In this document: in pieces, positions 6,026 to 13,624 of the stretch
Layout: every line of letters begins with the position of its first letter
Numbering within the stretch: the first letter of the stretch is position 1
Notes under the pieces: generated by a model
Seen by the model: only the letters and a program-made list of their open reading frames with translations
Database searches by the model: none
Told to the model about the DNA's origin: nothing
DNA from: Verrucomicrobiota bacterium
Lineage (GTDB): Bacteria; Verrucomicrobiota; Verrucomicrobiia; Limisphaerales; Pedosphaeraceae
Assembly (NCBI GenBank): GCA_021325145.1
Contig: JAJPHR010000107.1
Span: forward strand, 1 to 32,485
DNA length: 32,485 bases
Direction of reading: 5' to 3'
Made by a program: the position numbers and the translations under genes

Positions 6026-8392
6026 CTACGCCATATCCACTGGATCGATATCCACCGACACCAACACATCCTCCGGAAGCGCTAGCCCCTGCAGCAGGAT
6101 CGCCAGGCATTGGCTGACAATCGTCATCTGCCGTGTGCGCAGCATGATCTGATAACGATAATTTGATTCCGCCCGTGCCAGCGGCGCCGGTGCCGGACCC
6201 GCAATGACCAAATCTTTCAGCCCCGCCACACCCCGCTCCAACTCCCGCCGCAGATGCTCCGCGGACAAGCGCACCTTGTCCTCATTCCGCCCCTTCAACG
6301 TCAACATCGCCACGCGGCTGATGGGCGGGTATTTGAGCTGCTCGCGAAATTCGATTTCCTGCTCGTAGAACCCTTTGAAATCATGCCGTCGGGCACATTG
6401 AATCGCGGGATGAAACGGCGTGAACGCCTGCACAAACACCTCGCCTTCGATGTCGCCCCGTCCCGCGCGCCCGGCCACCTGCGTCAGCAACTGGAAAGTC
6501 CGCTCCGCCGCCCGAAAATCCGGCATGTGCAACGCCAGGTCCGCGTAAATAATCCCCACCAAAGTGACGTTCGGAAAATGCAGGCCCTTGGCGATCATCT
6601 GAGTGCCGACCAAAATGTCGATCTTGCCCGTCCGAAAATCCCCCAGGATTCGACGGTAGTCGTCCTTGCGTTTCAACGCATCCGAATCCATGCGCTTGAT
6701 CGCCGCATCCGGAAACAACTTGCCCAACGTGTCCTCCACCTTCTCCGTTCCCAAACCCGCGTAACGAATCTGCGGGTTCGCGCATTGGGCGTTCGGGCAA
6801 ATCGCCGGCACAGCTTGGGTGTGGCCGCAGACATGACAGGCCAGCGTTTGCTCCTTACGATGATACGTCAATGACACGCTGCAATTCGGGCACCCCGCCA
6901 CGTAACCGCACAATGGACACTGCAACGACGTCGAATAACCACGGCGATTCAAAAACAAGATCGTCTGCTCCTTGCGGTCCAGCCGTTGTTGAATGGCCTC
7001 CTTCAGTTGCGGCGAAAAGATCGGGATGCTCTTTCCGCGTCGCATGGCTTGCCGCATGTCAACCACCCGCACGATGGGCATTTTCTGGTTGTCCACGCGT
7101 TCCAACATTTCCAGCAGCGTGTACTTTCCCCGGCCGCAGTTGTAAAAACTCTCCATCGAAGGCGTGGCCGAGCCCAGCACCACCACCGCTCCTTCCATTT
7201 GTCCCCGCACAATCGCCACATCGCGCGCCTGGTAACGCGGCGCTTCCTCCTGCTTGTAAGTGTGTTCGTGCTCCTCGTCCACGATGATCAATCCCAGCGG
7301 ATCGACCGGCGCAAAAATTGCCGACCGCGCCCCGATCACGATGCGCGCGCGGCCCTGCCGGATCTTGTGCCACTCATCGTGCCGCTCCCCCGCCGACAAA
7401 TGACTATGCAACACCGCAACCAGTGTTTGCAGTGGACCCGAACTGAATCGCGCCTTGAACCGTTCCACCGTCTGCGGCGTCAGCGAAATCTCCGGCACCA
7501 GCACGATCGCGCCCTTGCCCTGCTCCAGCGCATGCGCGATGGCTTGCAAATAAATCTCGGTCTTCCCGCTCCCAGTCACCCCATGCAACAGGAATACTTT
7601 GGAGGGTAAAAGGTCCTCGGATTTCGGGTTTCGGGTTTCGGGTATTGTCGGCTCATCGCGAGTAAACAAAGTTTCGGACAAAGGTGACGCTTGGAGCTTG
7701 GTCCTTGGAACTTGGAGCTTCTCTGGTGCCTGGAGCTTGGCGGTTGGTATTTCTGTCCCCGCCGCCATCGCGTCTTTGATCTTTCCCAGCGCAATCGCCT
7801 GCTGCGGATTCAACGTCAACGGTTGCGTCGGCAAAATATGCTCCCGCGCATACGGGTCCCGTTCGGAAATTTCGGTGGTAATCGCCACCAATCCCTTGTC
7901 CTCCAGATGGCGCACCGTTGCGCCGGTCGTTTCCGCCAGATCGATCAACTCCTGCAGCGGCAGTTCGCGCCGTTCCTCGATGATGTTCCACACCTCGCGC
8001 TGGCGTTTCGGCAATTTCGGAAATTCACCCGACACCGGCAGCGCGCGCACAAACAGCCGTTCCCGCCAACCGGCTTGTTCCTTGCGCACCGCCTCGGGCA
8101 GCACGCTCTTCAACGCGATCTCCGGCGGGCAGCAGTAGTACTCGCCAATCCAGCGCGCCAGCTTGAGCACCTTGGGCGTCACCAAAGTCTGTGCTCCGAT
8201 CACCTTCAAAATCGACCGCAGATTCGTCCGATCCGACTCCTCCGCCAGCGCCGTGACGCAACCCAGCACTTTCCGCGGTCCAAATGGCACCTGCACACGG
8301 CTGCCCACGTCCACCTGCCCCGACAATTCCGCCGGAATCAGGTAGTCGAACTCCTTGCGCAGGGCGAGTTCCAATGTCACACGAGCAATCAT
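6026..8392 (-). CDS. priA: Primosomal replication restart helicase PriA (with repeat-derived insert)
   Basis: A 788-residue superfamily 2 DNA helicase that reloads the replisome at stalled forks. The N-terminal DNA-binding and winged-helix parts occupy about 1-190. Walker A is GVTGSGKT 271-278, the DEAH-type box is DEEH 372-375, and SATPSMES is at 408-415. Eight zinc-binding cysteines (C492, 495, 501, 504, 519, 522, 532, 537) form the two clusters that split the second helicase lobe. GTQMIAKGLHFPNVTLVG and QVAGRAGRG are helicase motifs V and VI. Residues about 216-260 (PTAKLQAPEKLQVPRTKLQA to PETRNPKSED) are not PriA-like; they are a translation of an intergenic repeat placed in frame in the linker before Walker A. 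The frame is intact, so the gene is probably functional. Confidence 0.96.
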   Translation of the reverse strand: MIARVTLELALRKEFDYLIPAELSGQVDVGSRVQVPFGPRKVLGCVTALAEESDRTNLRSILKVIGAQTLVTPKVLKLARWIGEYYCCPPEIALKSVLPEAVRKEQAGWRERLFVRALPVSGEFPKLPKRQREVWNIIEERRELPLQELIDLAETTGATVRHLEDKGLVAITTEISERDPYAREHILPTQPLTLNPQQAIALGKIKDAMAAGTEIPTAKLQAPEKLQVPRTKLQASPLSETLFTRDEPTIPETRNPKSEDLLPSKVFLLHGVTGSGKTEIYLQAIAHALEQGKGAIVLVPEISLTPQTVERFKARFSSGPLQTLVAVLHSHLSAGERHDEWHKIRQGRARIVIGARSAIFAPVDPLGLIIVDEEHEHTYKQEEAPRYQARDVAIVRGQMEGAVVVLGSATPSMESFYNCGRGKYTLLEMLERVDNQKMPIVRVVDMRQAMRRGKSIPIFSPQLKEAIQQRLDRKEQTILFLNRRGYSTSLQCPLCGYVAGCPNCSVSLTYHRKEQTLACHVCGHTQAVPAICPNAQCANPQIRYAGLGTEKVEDTLGKLFPDAAIKRMDSDALKRKDDYRRILGDFRTGKIDILVGTQMIAKGLHFPNVTLVGIIYADLALHMPDFRAAERTFQLLTQVAGRAGRGDIEGEVFVQAFTPFHPAIQCARRHDFKGFYEQEIEFREQLKYPPISRVAMLTLKGRNEDKVRLSAEHLRRELERGVAGLKDLVIAGPAPAPLARAESNYRYQIMLRTRQMTIVSQCLAILLQGLALPEDVLVSVDIDPVDMA
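7620..7745. repeat. Intergenic-type repeat inserted in frame in priA
   Basis: About 126 bases (42 codons) contain CTTGGAGCTTGG-type units (7690-7742) and a run of three TTTCGGG repeats (about 7622-7643). The first unit is the one that forms the inverted repeat at 4112-4223. Read on the priA strand this gives AKLQAPEKLQVP...TKLQA and ETRNPKSE. Typical PriA proteins have only a short, variable linker here between the winged-helix region and Walker A. The boundaries are approximate. Confidence 0.8.
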
Positions 8393-8608
8393 GACGGCAA
8401 ATTAAGACCGAATCCGCAAAAGGAAAAGGGCCATATTTCCAAGCGATTGTGAGCCAGCATCCGGCCGGGCGGTTGAGGAGTCCGTGACAATACCCCCGGA
8501 CAGCCAACCACCAGAGATTTTACCCTCGCCCTTCTGAAGGGGAGAGGCACGTCTAATCCTGGTGTGCAGTCATTTCCCAAGTGGTCCTGAGCCGGAACAT
8601 TGCAGTTG

Positions 8609-8759
8609 AACCACGAATGGAAGCGAATATAAACACTAATAAAGGAACGCCGAATGCAGACTTTTGGCGGCCGGCACATCTTCCACTGAATAGTGGCGTG
8701 ATTCCAATCTGACCCATGGCCGACACTTCCCGTTTAATTCGTGTCCATCATTCGTGGTT
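8609..8759. repeat. Inverted pair of AACCACGAATG repeats
   Basis: AACCACGAATGG at 8609-8620 is followed by GCGAATATAAACACTAATAA. The reverse-complement motif lies at 8732-8759 (TTTAATTCGTGTCCATCATTCGTGGTT). The two arms face each other across about 125 bases. The remaining spacer between priA and the next gene (8393-8841) shows no coding frame that I can support. Confidence 0.6.
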
Positions 8760-8841
8760 GCCGGCTGCATAGCCCCGGCTGAGAACCTCCAATTCGAGAA
8801 CACAAGAGAGCGAAATCAACGTGGCTCAATTCCGCGCCGAT

Positions 8842-9024
8842 CTAATTCGTAGGAACAGGCAGAGCCGCGAAATAGTTCTCATACATCGCAATATCGTTGA
8901 GAACCTCCCGAAATGCCGCGTTGTCCTCAATGACCGCCACGAGATTCTTAACAGCATCGGCAAAGCGTTGCGTCAGCAGAACGCTCTGGGGGGAACAAGA
9001 CAAGGACCTTGGTTTTATTACCAC
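8842..9024 (-). CDS. Short hypothetical protein or gene remnant
   Basis: A 60-residue frame from GTG 9024 ends with a protein-like stretch, FADAVKNLVAVIEDNAAFRE followed by VLNDIAMYENYFAALPVPTN, predicted mostly helical. The frame stays open upstream into the end of the metallopeptidase gene until a TGA at about 9085, with no ATG and no clear ribosome binding site. It may be the decayed 3' end of a gene, or a small downstream cistron of the metallopeptidase. I recognise no family. Plus-strand frames of similar length overlap it, so coding status is uncertain. Confidence 0.3.
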   Translation of the reverse strand: MVIKPRSLSCSPQSVLLTQRFADAVKNLVAVIEDNAAFREVLNDIAMYENYFAALPVPTN

Positions 9025-9050
9025 ACGCGCCCGCTTCGTCAGACCCTTAC

Positions 9051-10127
9051 CTAGCGTTTGGCGGAGGTGCTCCGCACTACCTCATGAATAAGCCGCATCT
9101 TTTCGATGGCCTGGTTCGCGAGCACAAAGGGATAAACATCGTGCAGTCCCATGCCCCGATTTAGCTCATTGAGCGCATAGGTCAGCGGAAACCAGTTGTC
9201 CAGCAGCGCGTCGAAATTCGTATGGGCATCGCCGTCGGTTCGGGGAGAAGCGGTCATGGATTTGGCGGCCGGATGCTGCTTCGGCCTCAAGGTGATGCCA
9301 AAACTTCCGGCGGTTTCCACCGTGTCCACGATGTGAAAATAATGCGCCCAGGTTTCCGCCCAATCCTCCCAGGGATGCGCGCTGGCGTAGGCGCTGACGT
9401 ACTGTGCCTGCCAATCCGGCGGCGGACCTTTTTCGTAATGCTGCTTTAACGCCGCGGCATAGTCCGTGGTTTCGTGTCCGAATAATTGGCGAAAGCGGAC
9501 CAGCCATTTGGTGTTCGCAATCAAGCGATCCCAAAAGTAGTGGGCCACTTCGTGTCGAAAATGCCCCAGCAAAGTCCGGTACGGCTCGTGCAAATTCACC
9601 CGGCGGCGTTCGCGCTCCGCATCATCCGCTTCGGCAATATTGACCGTGATCACGCCGTTTAGATGGCCCGTGGTCGGCGCTGGATCACCCGCTAAATCCC
9701 CAATGAACTTGAAGCGAAGCGCCGGGCGTTTTTCCTCTGGCGCGCCGTCCAGGGGAAGCCCTAGTCGCATAATGGTATAAAGGATGCGGCGTTTCGCCAT
9801 TTCGAGCTTGTGCCAGCGATCCCGGTTTCCCGCCCGCGATAAATCTGGAATCAACTCGTTGAGGCGGCAGGAGACGCAAAACGGGTTTGGTTCACTCGCC
9901 GGGACCATCCAGTTGCAGACTTGATGCTGCACTCCGTTGTCGCACTCACGATGGAATGGCTCCGTCGAACCGCGAGTGAGCGCCCGCCAAGTCCCATTCT
10001 CGGCGGGCTCCAGGGCGCTGATGTCGCCGGGCGCAGGCAAAAAACCAAGCGCGTAACCGCACTTGACGCATTTTACGTTTTCGAAGAAAACGAGATTGCC
10101 GCAATGATCACAGTAAAAGGTCTTCAT
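9051..10127 (-). CDS. Putative zinc-binding metallopeptidase with N-terminal zinc ribbons
   Basis: A 358-residue soluble protein without signal peptide. Two N-terminal CxxC pairs (C6/C9 and C20/C23) make a zinc ribbon, and further cysteines C71, C84 and C87 in CNW...CVSCR suggest a second metal site. The gluzincin motif HEVAH is at 192-196, in LGHFRHEVAHYFWDRLI, with a downstream acidic segment (WEDWAETWAHYFH) that could supply the third ligand. This arrangement matches the family of putative zinc-binding metallopeptidases (Pfam Peptidase_Mx type). Substrate is unknown. In other bacteria the family is often found near transglutaminase-like and alpha-E genes; none is adjacent here. Confidence 0.82.
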   Translation of the reverse strand: MKTFYCDHCGNLVFFENVKCVKCGYALGFLPAPGDISALEPAENGTWRALTRGSTEPFHRECDNGVQHQVCNWMVPASEPNPFCVSCRLNELIPDLSRAGNRDRWHKLEMAKRRILYTIMRLGLPLDGAPEEKRPALRFKFIGDLAGDPAPTTGHLNGVITVNIAEADDAERERRRVNLHEPYRTLLGHFRHEVAHYFWDRLIANTKWLVRFRQLFGHETTDYAAALKQHYEKGPPPDWQAQYVSAYASAHPWEDWAETWAHYFHIVDTVETAGSFGITLRPKQHPAAKSMTASPRTDGDAHTNFDALLDNWFPLTYALNELNRGMGLHDVYPFVLANQAIEKMRLIHEVVRSTSAKR

Positions 10128-10233
10128 GGGGAAACTCGGCCCGGTTCCAGCGTGTCGTCAAAGGCCCCAAGTGGCAAGTGAAACCGCCGCATTTCGCCCG
10201 CCCTGCCATCCTCATTCAGGCTCGCTGGCGCGG

Positions 10234-10698
10234 CTAGTCGAGCGGCCCTGTGATCTTGAGGCCCGTGCCGCCCTTCGGTCTGGGAGTCATGGTAACCCGG
10301 TACCGCAGTGCTCCACTATCTTGCGTCACAAACCATAATTCCTGGAACGCGCCATTGGACACACCGGTTGCTTTAACTCCGATCAGCGAAGGTGCGACCT
10401 GGCAGCCCCATCCCTACTGGACAACAGCAATCGTTGTAAGAATGTCGGTTTGAAGTTTAAGATCGGCAACGGTCGGCCGGAGATCTGCTGGAATCGGCCC
10501 CGGAACAGGTGCAATGGCGCGATACTTCTCAACCACGCTGCCGTTAAGCGCATTATGAGCGCGGTAACGATACGGGCTGCCCGATGCCCGGGCTTGGTGG
10601 TTGAGACGCCGAACTGCGCTGTCCGCGGGAGTAATCGCGCAACCGGACGAAAACAGCGCGGCTACAAGCAATAAAACGAGGCAGAACGGTAATTTCAC
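10234..10698 (-). pseudogene. Small lipoprotein gene interrupted by an in-frame TAG
   Basis: From GTG 10698 a 94-residue frame begins with a lipoprotein signal peptide (MKLPFCLVLLLVAALFSSGC, lipobox SSGC, C20) and ends ILTTIAVVQ at TAG 10414-10416. The same frame then runs 59 more codons without a stop to TAG 10234-10236. That extension reads like real protein: it begins GWGCQVAPSLIGVKATGVSN, then FQELWFVTQDSGALRYRVTM, and ends KITGPLD. The simplest reading is a 154-residue lipoprotein broken by one nonsense change. A sequencing error, a genuinely short 94-residue protein, or amber readthrough are alternatives. The family is not recognised. Confidence 0.5.
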
Positions 10699-10813
10699 TT
10701 GTGACGCTTTCTCAGGCAGTTTGACAATTCAAACCCAGGTTACGCCGGTGATCTCAACCGCGAAGCAAAACCGAAGCATCCAACCAGCCAGCTTTGACTT
10801 CGAGGAGGCACAA

Positions 10814-10831
10814 ATGCCGCCTAAGAAATAA
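10814..10831 (+). other. Five-codon ORF with perfect Shine-Dalgarno (MPPKK)
   Basis: AGGAGG (10803-10808) lies 5 bases before ATG CCG CCT AAG AAA TAA. It could be a minimal leader peptide, the truncated start of a basic protein (many begin MPPKK), or chance. It sits in the spacer before the ribbon-helix-helix gene. Confidence 0.2.
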
Positions 10832-10978
10832 GATCGTTCAAGTAACCCTCCAATGGGGTGTGGACCCTACTCCACGCCCGGTTGGCCTTCGTGCCAGCTC
10901 GAACCTGCTGACGCTGGCAGGTTGCGCGCTTCTTCCTCCACCAGACCAATCTGAGTTAAATTGAGGCATAATTTCGGC

Positions 10979-11007
10979 TTGCCTTTTTGAGGAATCCGGC
11001 TTATACA
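10979..11007 (+). promoter_or_regulatory. Possible sigma-70 promoter, leaderless start
   Basis: TTGCCT (10979-10984) and TATACA (11002-11007) are separated by 17 bases. The -10 box ends only 6 bases before the ATG at 11014, and there is no properly spaced Shine-Dalgarno (AGGG is 3 bases from the ATG), so the transcript may be leaderless. Confidence 0.35.
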
Positions 11008-11013
11008 GGGTTT

Positions 11014-11265
11014 ATGACAGACAAGAGAACAGCAGGGCAGGTATTGATCGGCTGCTGGTGCGACGAAAAGTTTGTGGGGCGTATCGACGGCGCCCGCCGG
11101 GGGATGAACCGCTCTCAATTTGCGCGTGACGCGCTGGTGGACAAGTTGGTGAAATTGGGAGTCAAGGTTAACGATTTGCACACTTGGGCGCCGGACCGTA
11201 CCGGCAAGGGCGGTCGTCCCAAAGGCTCGACCACCAAGACCAAGAGCCGGGCGAAGAAGAAGTAA
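11014..11265 (+). CDS. Ribbon-helix-helix protein with basic AT-hook-like tail
   Basis: An 83-residue protein. Residues 8-50 (GQVLIGCWCDEKFVGRIDGA then RRGMNRSQFARDALVDKLVK) fit a ribbon-helix-helix fold: a short beta strand, helix A, the R-S-x-F-A-R-x-A-L turn and helix B, as in CopG/Arc-like transcription factors. The tail from residue 64 (GKGGRPKGSTTKTKSRAKKK) has an AT-hook-like GGRPKGS and many lysines. A DNA-binding regulator or chromatin-like role is inferred. No toxin gene is adjacent, so an antitoxin role is not supported. I chose ATG 11014; an in-frame TTG at 10987 is less likely. It converges on the dipeptide epimerase gene. Confidence 0.72.
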   Translation: MTDKRTAGQVLIGCWCDEKFVGRIDGARRGMNRSQFARDALVDKLVKLGVKVNDLHTWAPDRTGKGGRPKGSTTKTKSRAKKK

Positions 11266-11320
11266 GCGACCGCTTCCGGTTGATCAAACTGCCCAGAGCG
11301 CAGAGGACCGCTCCAAGCCA

Positions 11321-12361
11321 TTACGCCCGCGCCCTTACGCGCAAACCCGTTTTCTCAGGCGTGTTGGTGAAGGAGAGAATTCCGTTTTCAGAGCCGACGC
11401 CAAGGTAGGGATCGTTCTTGATCAGGATGTTTCCGTCCACGTCCAGGTGGTTCGTCAGTTCGGCAAGGTGGGCGGCGGCGCTGATGAGGATGCTGGTTTC
11501 GATCATGCAGCCGACCATGGTTTGCAGGCCGGCTTTGCGGGCCGCTTGCAGCGCATCGTAGGCGCCGGTGATGCCGCCCGTCTTGGTCAGCTTGACGTTG
11601 ATGCCGTGGTAACATTCGGCGCACTTTTGCGCGTCAGCGGCGGTGTGATACGATTCATCGCCAAAAATCGGCAGCGGCGTGCGTTCCTTAAGCCAGGCGA
11701 GATCCTTGAGATTGGTGGAAGCCGGCATGGGCTGTTCGACAAATTGGATGTGCCCGTCCTTCGCGAGCCATTCGATCATTTCGAGCGCCTTCTCCTTGGT
11801 GGCCCAACCCTCGTTGGCATCCACGCGCACGGCCTTTTTGGGGGCCGCTTCACGCAAAGCTCCCAGGTTAAGCTTGTCGTCCGGGCCGCCCAGCTTGAGC
11901 TTGAGAACCGGATAACGCTCGGCAGCGATGACCTTCTGGCGAATGACCTCCGGCTTGTCGATGCCGATGCTGAACGAGGTGACATGCTTCTTCTCCTGAA
12001 AGCCCAGGCCAAGATAATCGCAGACCGCTTTCCCGGCTTTGCGCGCCGCGCCATCGATGAGCGCGATATTGATGGCGCACTTGGCGGCCATGTTTCCGGG
12101 CGCGACGGTGTCCAGGTATTTCATGCTGCCCGCGATGTCATCGAACGACAATTTGCGGGCGTCCAGCTTTCCACAGAAAGCCATGACGGTATCGACTGAC
12201 TCGTCGTAACGGGCTACCGGGGCGGATTCTCCCAAACCGACCGTGCCGGCATCATCGGTGAGTTGAACGAGGACGACCTTGAAAATGTCCGTGCCAGTAC
12301 CGCGGGCAATCGCCCAAGTGTAGGTCAGTTGCAGATCGAAACGCCAGAATTTGAGTTGCAC
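11321..12361 (-). CDS. Dipeptide (L-Ala-D/L-Glu type) epimerase, enolase superfamily
   Basis: A 346-residue enolase-superfamily enzyme of the muconate-lactonizing subgroup. From the GTG at 12361 the active-site set is: KxK (K154/K156 in VLKLKLGG), metal ligands D181 (VDANEGW), E209 (VEQPMP) and D235 (GDESYH), and the opposite-face lysine K257 (INVKLTKTGGI). GCMIETS near 305 is the usual dipeptide-epimerase block. Such enzymes epimerise L-Ala-D-Glu or related dipeptides, mostly in murein peptide recycling; specificity cannot be read here. The frame opens further to a TTG at 12397, but the added 12 residues are not family-like. It follows the glycosyltransferase gene on the same strand after about 70 bases. 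Confidence 0.88.
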   Translation of the reverse strand: MQLKFWRFDLQLTYTWAIARGTGTDIFKVVLVQLTDDAGTVGLGESAPVARYDESVDTVMAFCGKLDARKLSFDDIAGSMKYLDTVAPGNMAAKCAINIALIDGAARKAGKAVCDYLGLGFQEKKHVTSFSIGIDKPEVIRQKVIAAERYPVLKLKLGGPDDKLNLGALREAAPKKAVRVDANEGWATKEKALEMIEWLAKDGHIQFVEQPMPASTNLKDLAWLKERTPLPIFGDESYHTAADAQKCAECYHGINVKLTKTGGITGAYDALQAARKAGLQTMVGCMIETSILISAAAHLAELTNHLDVDGNILIKNDPYLGVGSENGILSFTNTPEKTGLRVRARA

Positions 12362-12433
12362 CACGCAGAGGAAAGCGTAAACCGCTCTGGAAATCAATAA
12401 AGATATTGCCGGTTTGTTGACCGAAGGGTCAAA

Positions 12434-13315
12434 TCAGCCTTTCTCTTGTTCGCCGGCATCTTTCTTTTCAGCGTCTTTTTTGGGCGGTTCCGGTCCGGGG
12501 CGGGGCTTGGGAGCGCGCAGCTTCTTGTAGAGCCACGCGCCAATGGGGCCGAGCGGGCCGCGCAGCCAGGGGTAAAACGGCGAATAAATCAGCCGCAGCC
12601 GCACCACGGACAAAAACATCACGAGCGAGGATCGCACCAGCGATTGGGTCACCTTGGAACCCATTTTGTCGGTCCATTCAATGGGCACTTCGAGAATGGT
12701 GTAGCCGGCGCGCTTGAGCGAATAAAGCAGGTTGACGTCGAAGGCGAGGTCGGCGGTCAAGAGACTGGCGTGAATTTTTTCCACGGCCGCGCGGGACATG
12801 ACCTTGGCCGGGCATTGAGTGTCCTTGACGTTCAACCACAGCAGGGACTGGACCACCGCATGGAAACAACGGCTCGCAAAGCGCCGCATGCGCGTCTGGC
12901 TTTGGTGCAGCACCGCGCCCGGAAGCCAGCGCGAGCCGATGATGCAATCAGCCTTGCTGGACATTTGCACCAGTTTGAAAAAGGCGGCAGGCCCGGTGGC
13001 GCCATCAGCGTCCACGTAGCCGATCAAATCCCCGAGCGGCGCCAGTTTCAATCCTTCGATCAGTGCGCCGCCCTTGCCGATGGGATCTTTGAACTCCCGC
13101 GCGGTGACCGACGGGTATTTCTCACCCACCCGGCGGACCACGCCGATGGTGTTGTCGCGGCAGCCGTTGAGCACCACGACCAATTGGAATTTGCCGGTGT
13201 AGTGGGTTTGAAAAAACTCAGCGAATTCGATCAGCACCGGCTCGATCCGTTCCTCCTCGTTGTAGGCCGGAACGAGCAGCAACAGGCTTGGCGCTGGCTT
13301 GTTGGATTGAGTCAC
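12434..13315 (-). CDS. Family 2 glycosyltransferase (dolichyl-phosphate glucosyltransferase-like)
   Basis: A 293-residue GT2 enzyme with a GT-A fold. It has LLLVPAYNEEERIEPVL (12-28), VVVLNGCRDNT (46-56), GKGGALIEGLK (80-90) and the DxD-like metal-binding YVDADGATGP (100-109). CIIGSRWLPGA and the later VPIEWTDKMGSKV are typical of the branch that charges polyprenyl or dolichyl phosphate with a sugar. A hydrophobic stretch near 225-240 (LVMFLSVVRLRLIYSPF) may touch the membrane. The last 25 residues are a charged Lys/Glu/Pro tail. Start is GTG. It could supply lipid-linked sugar to GT-C-type membrane enzymes, candidates for which lie 5-9 kb away; this link is inference. Confidence 0.87.
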   Translation of the reverse strand: MTQSNKPAPSLLLLVPAYNEEERIEPVLIEFAEFFQTHYTGKFQLVVVLNGCRDNTIGVVRRVGEKYPSVTAREFKDPIGKGGALIEGLKLAPLGDLIGYVDADGATGPAAFFKLVQMSSKADCIIGSRWLPGAVLHQSQTRMRRFASRCFHAVVQSLLWLNVKDTQCPAKVMSRAAVEKIHASLLTADLAFDVNLLYSLKRAGYTILEVPIEWTDKMGSKVTQSLVRSSLVMFLSVVRLRLIYSPFYPWLRGPLGPIGAWLYKKLRAPKPRPGPEPPKKDAEKKDAGEQEKG

Positions 13316-13385
13316 GCGCTTTCAATTACTCAGGGCGCAGCCTGACCGCAACCAAAGTTTTTGGGATGGGATGACACGCGGTACT

Positions 13386-13605
13386 CCACGCGTGGCAGCC
13401 CGACGCGAGGAGGCGCTGATGTTTTCTCTGAAGAAGTTGGAGTCTCCTCACGCCGGTTGCTGCGAATTGACGAGATCTCGGGGGACACAAGGCATGGAGT
13501 CCCGCTTTTAGGCGGCGGGGGAGACGCAAACACGGTGGCTCTCAAATTATTCAACACGCTCGACGATGCGATAGCCTTGCCGGCTGAAGCCGGGACTTCA
13601 TGCCT
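13386..13605. repeat. Repeat cluster with inverted AGGCATG-AGTCCCG units
   Basis: This spacer upstream of the glycosyltransferase gene contains the perfect palindrome CCACGCGTGG (13386-13395). It also holds a pair of related units in opposite orientation: AAGGCATGGAGTCCCGC from 13489, and the complement of AGGCATGAAGTCCCGG at about 13590-13605. The second unit carries an internal hairpin, GCCGGCTGAAGCCGG. No coding frame in 13316-13624 has protein-like features. Confidence 0.65.
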
Positions 13606-13624
13606 CGGAGTGGAGCGTCCCGCC

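Noticed and set aside
11014..11265. Ribbon-helix-helix protein as an antitoxin
   Set aside because: No toxin-like gene lies on either side; neighbours are a broken lipoprotein gene and a convergent metabolic enzyme.
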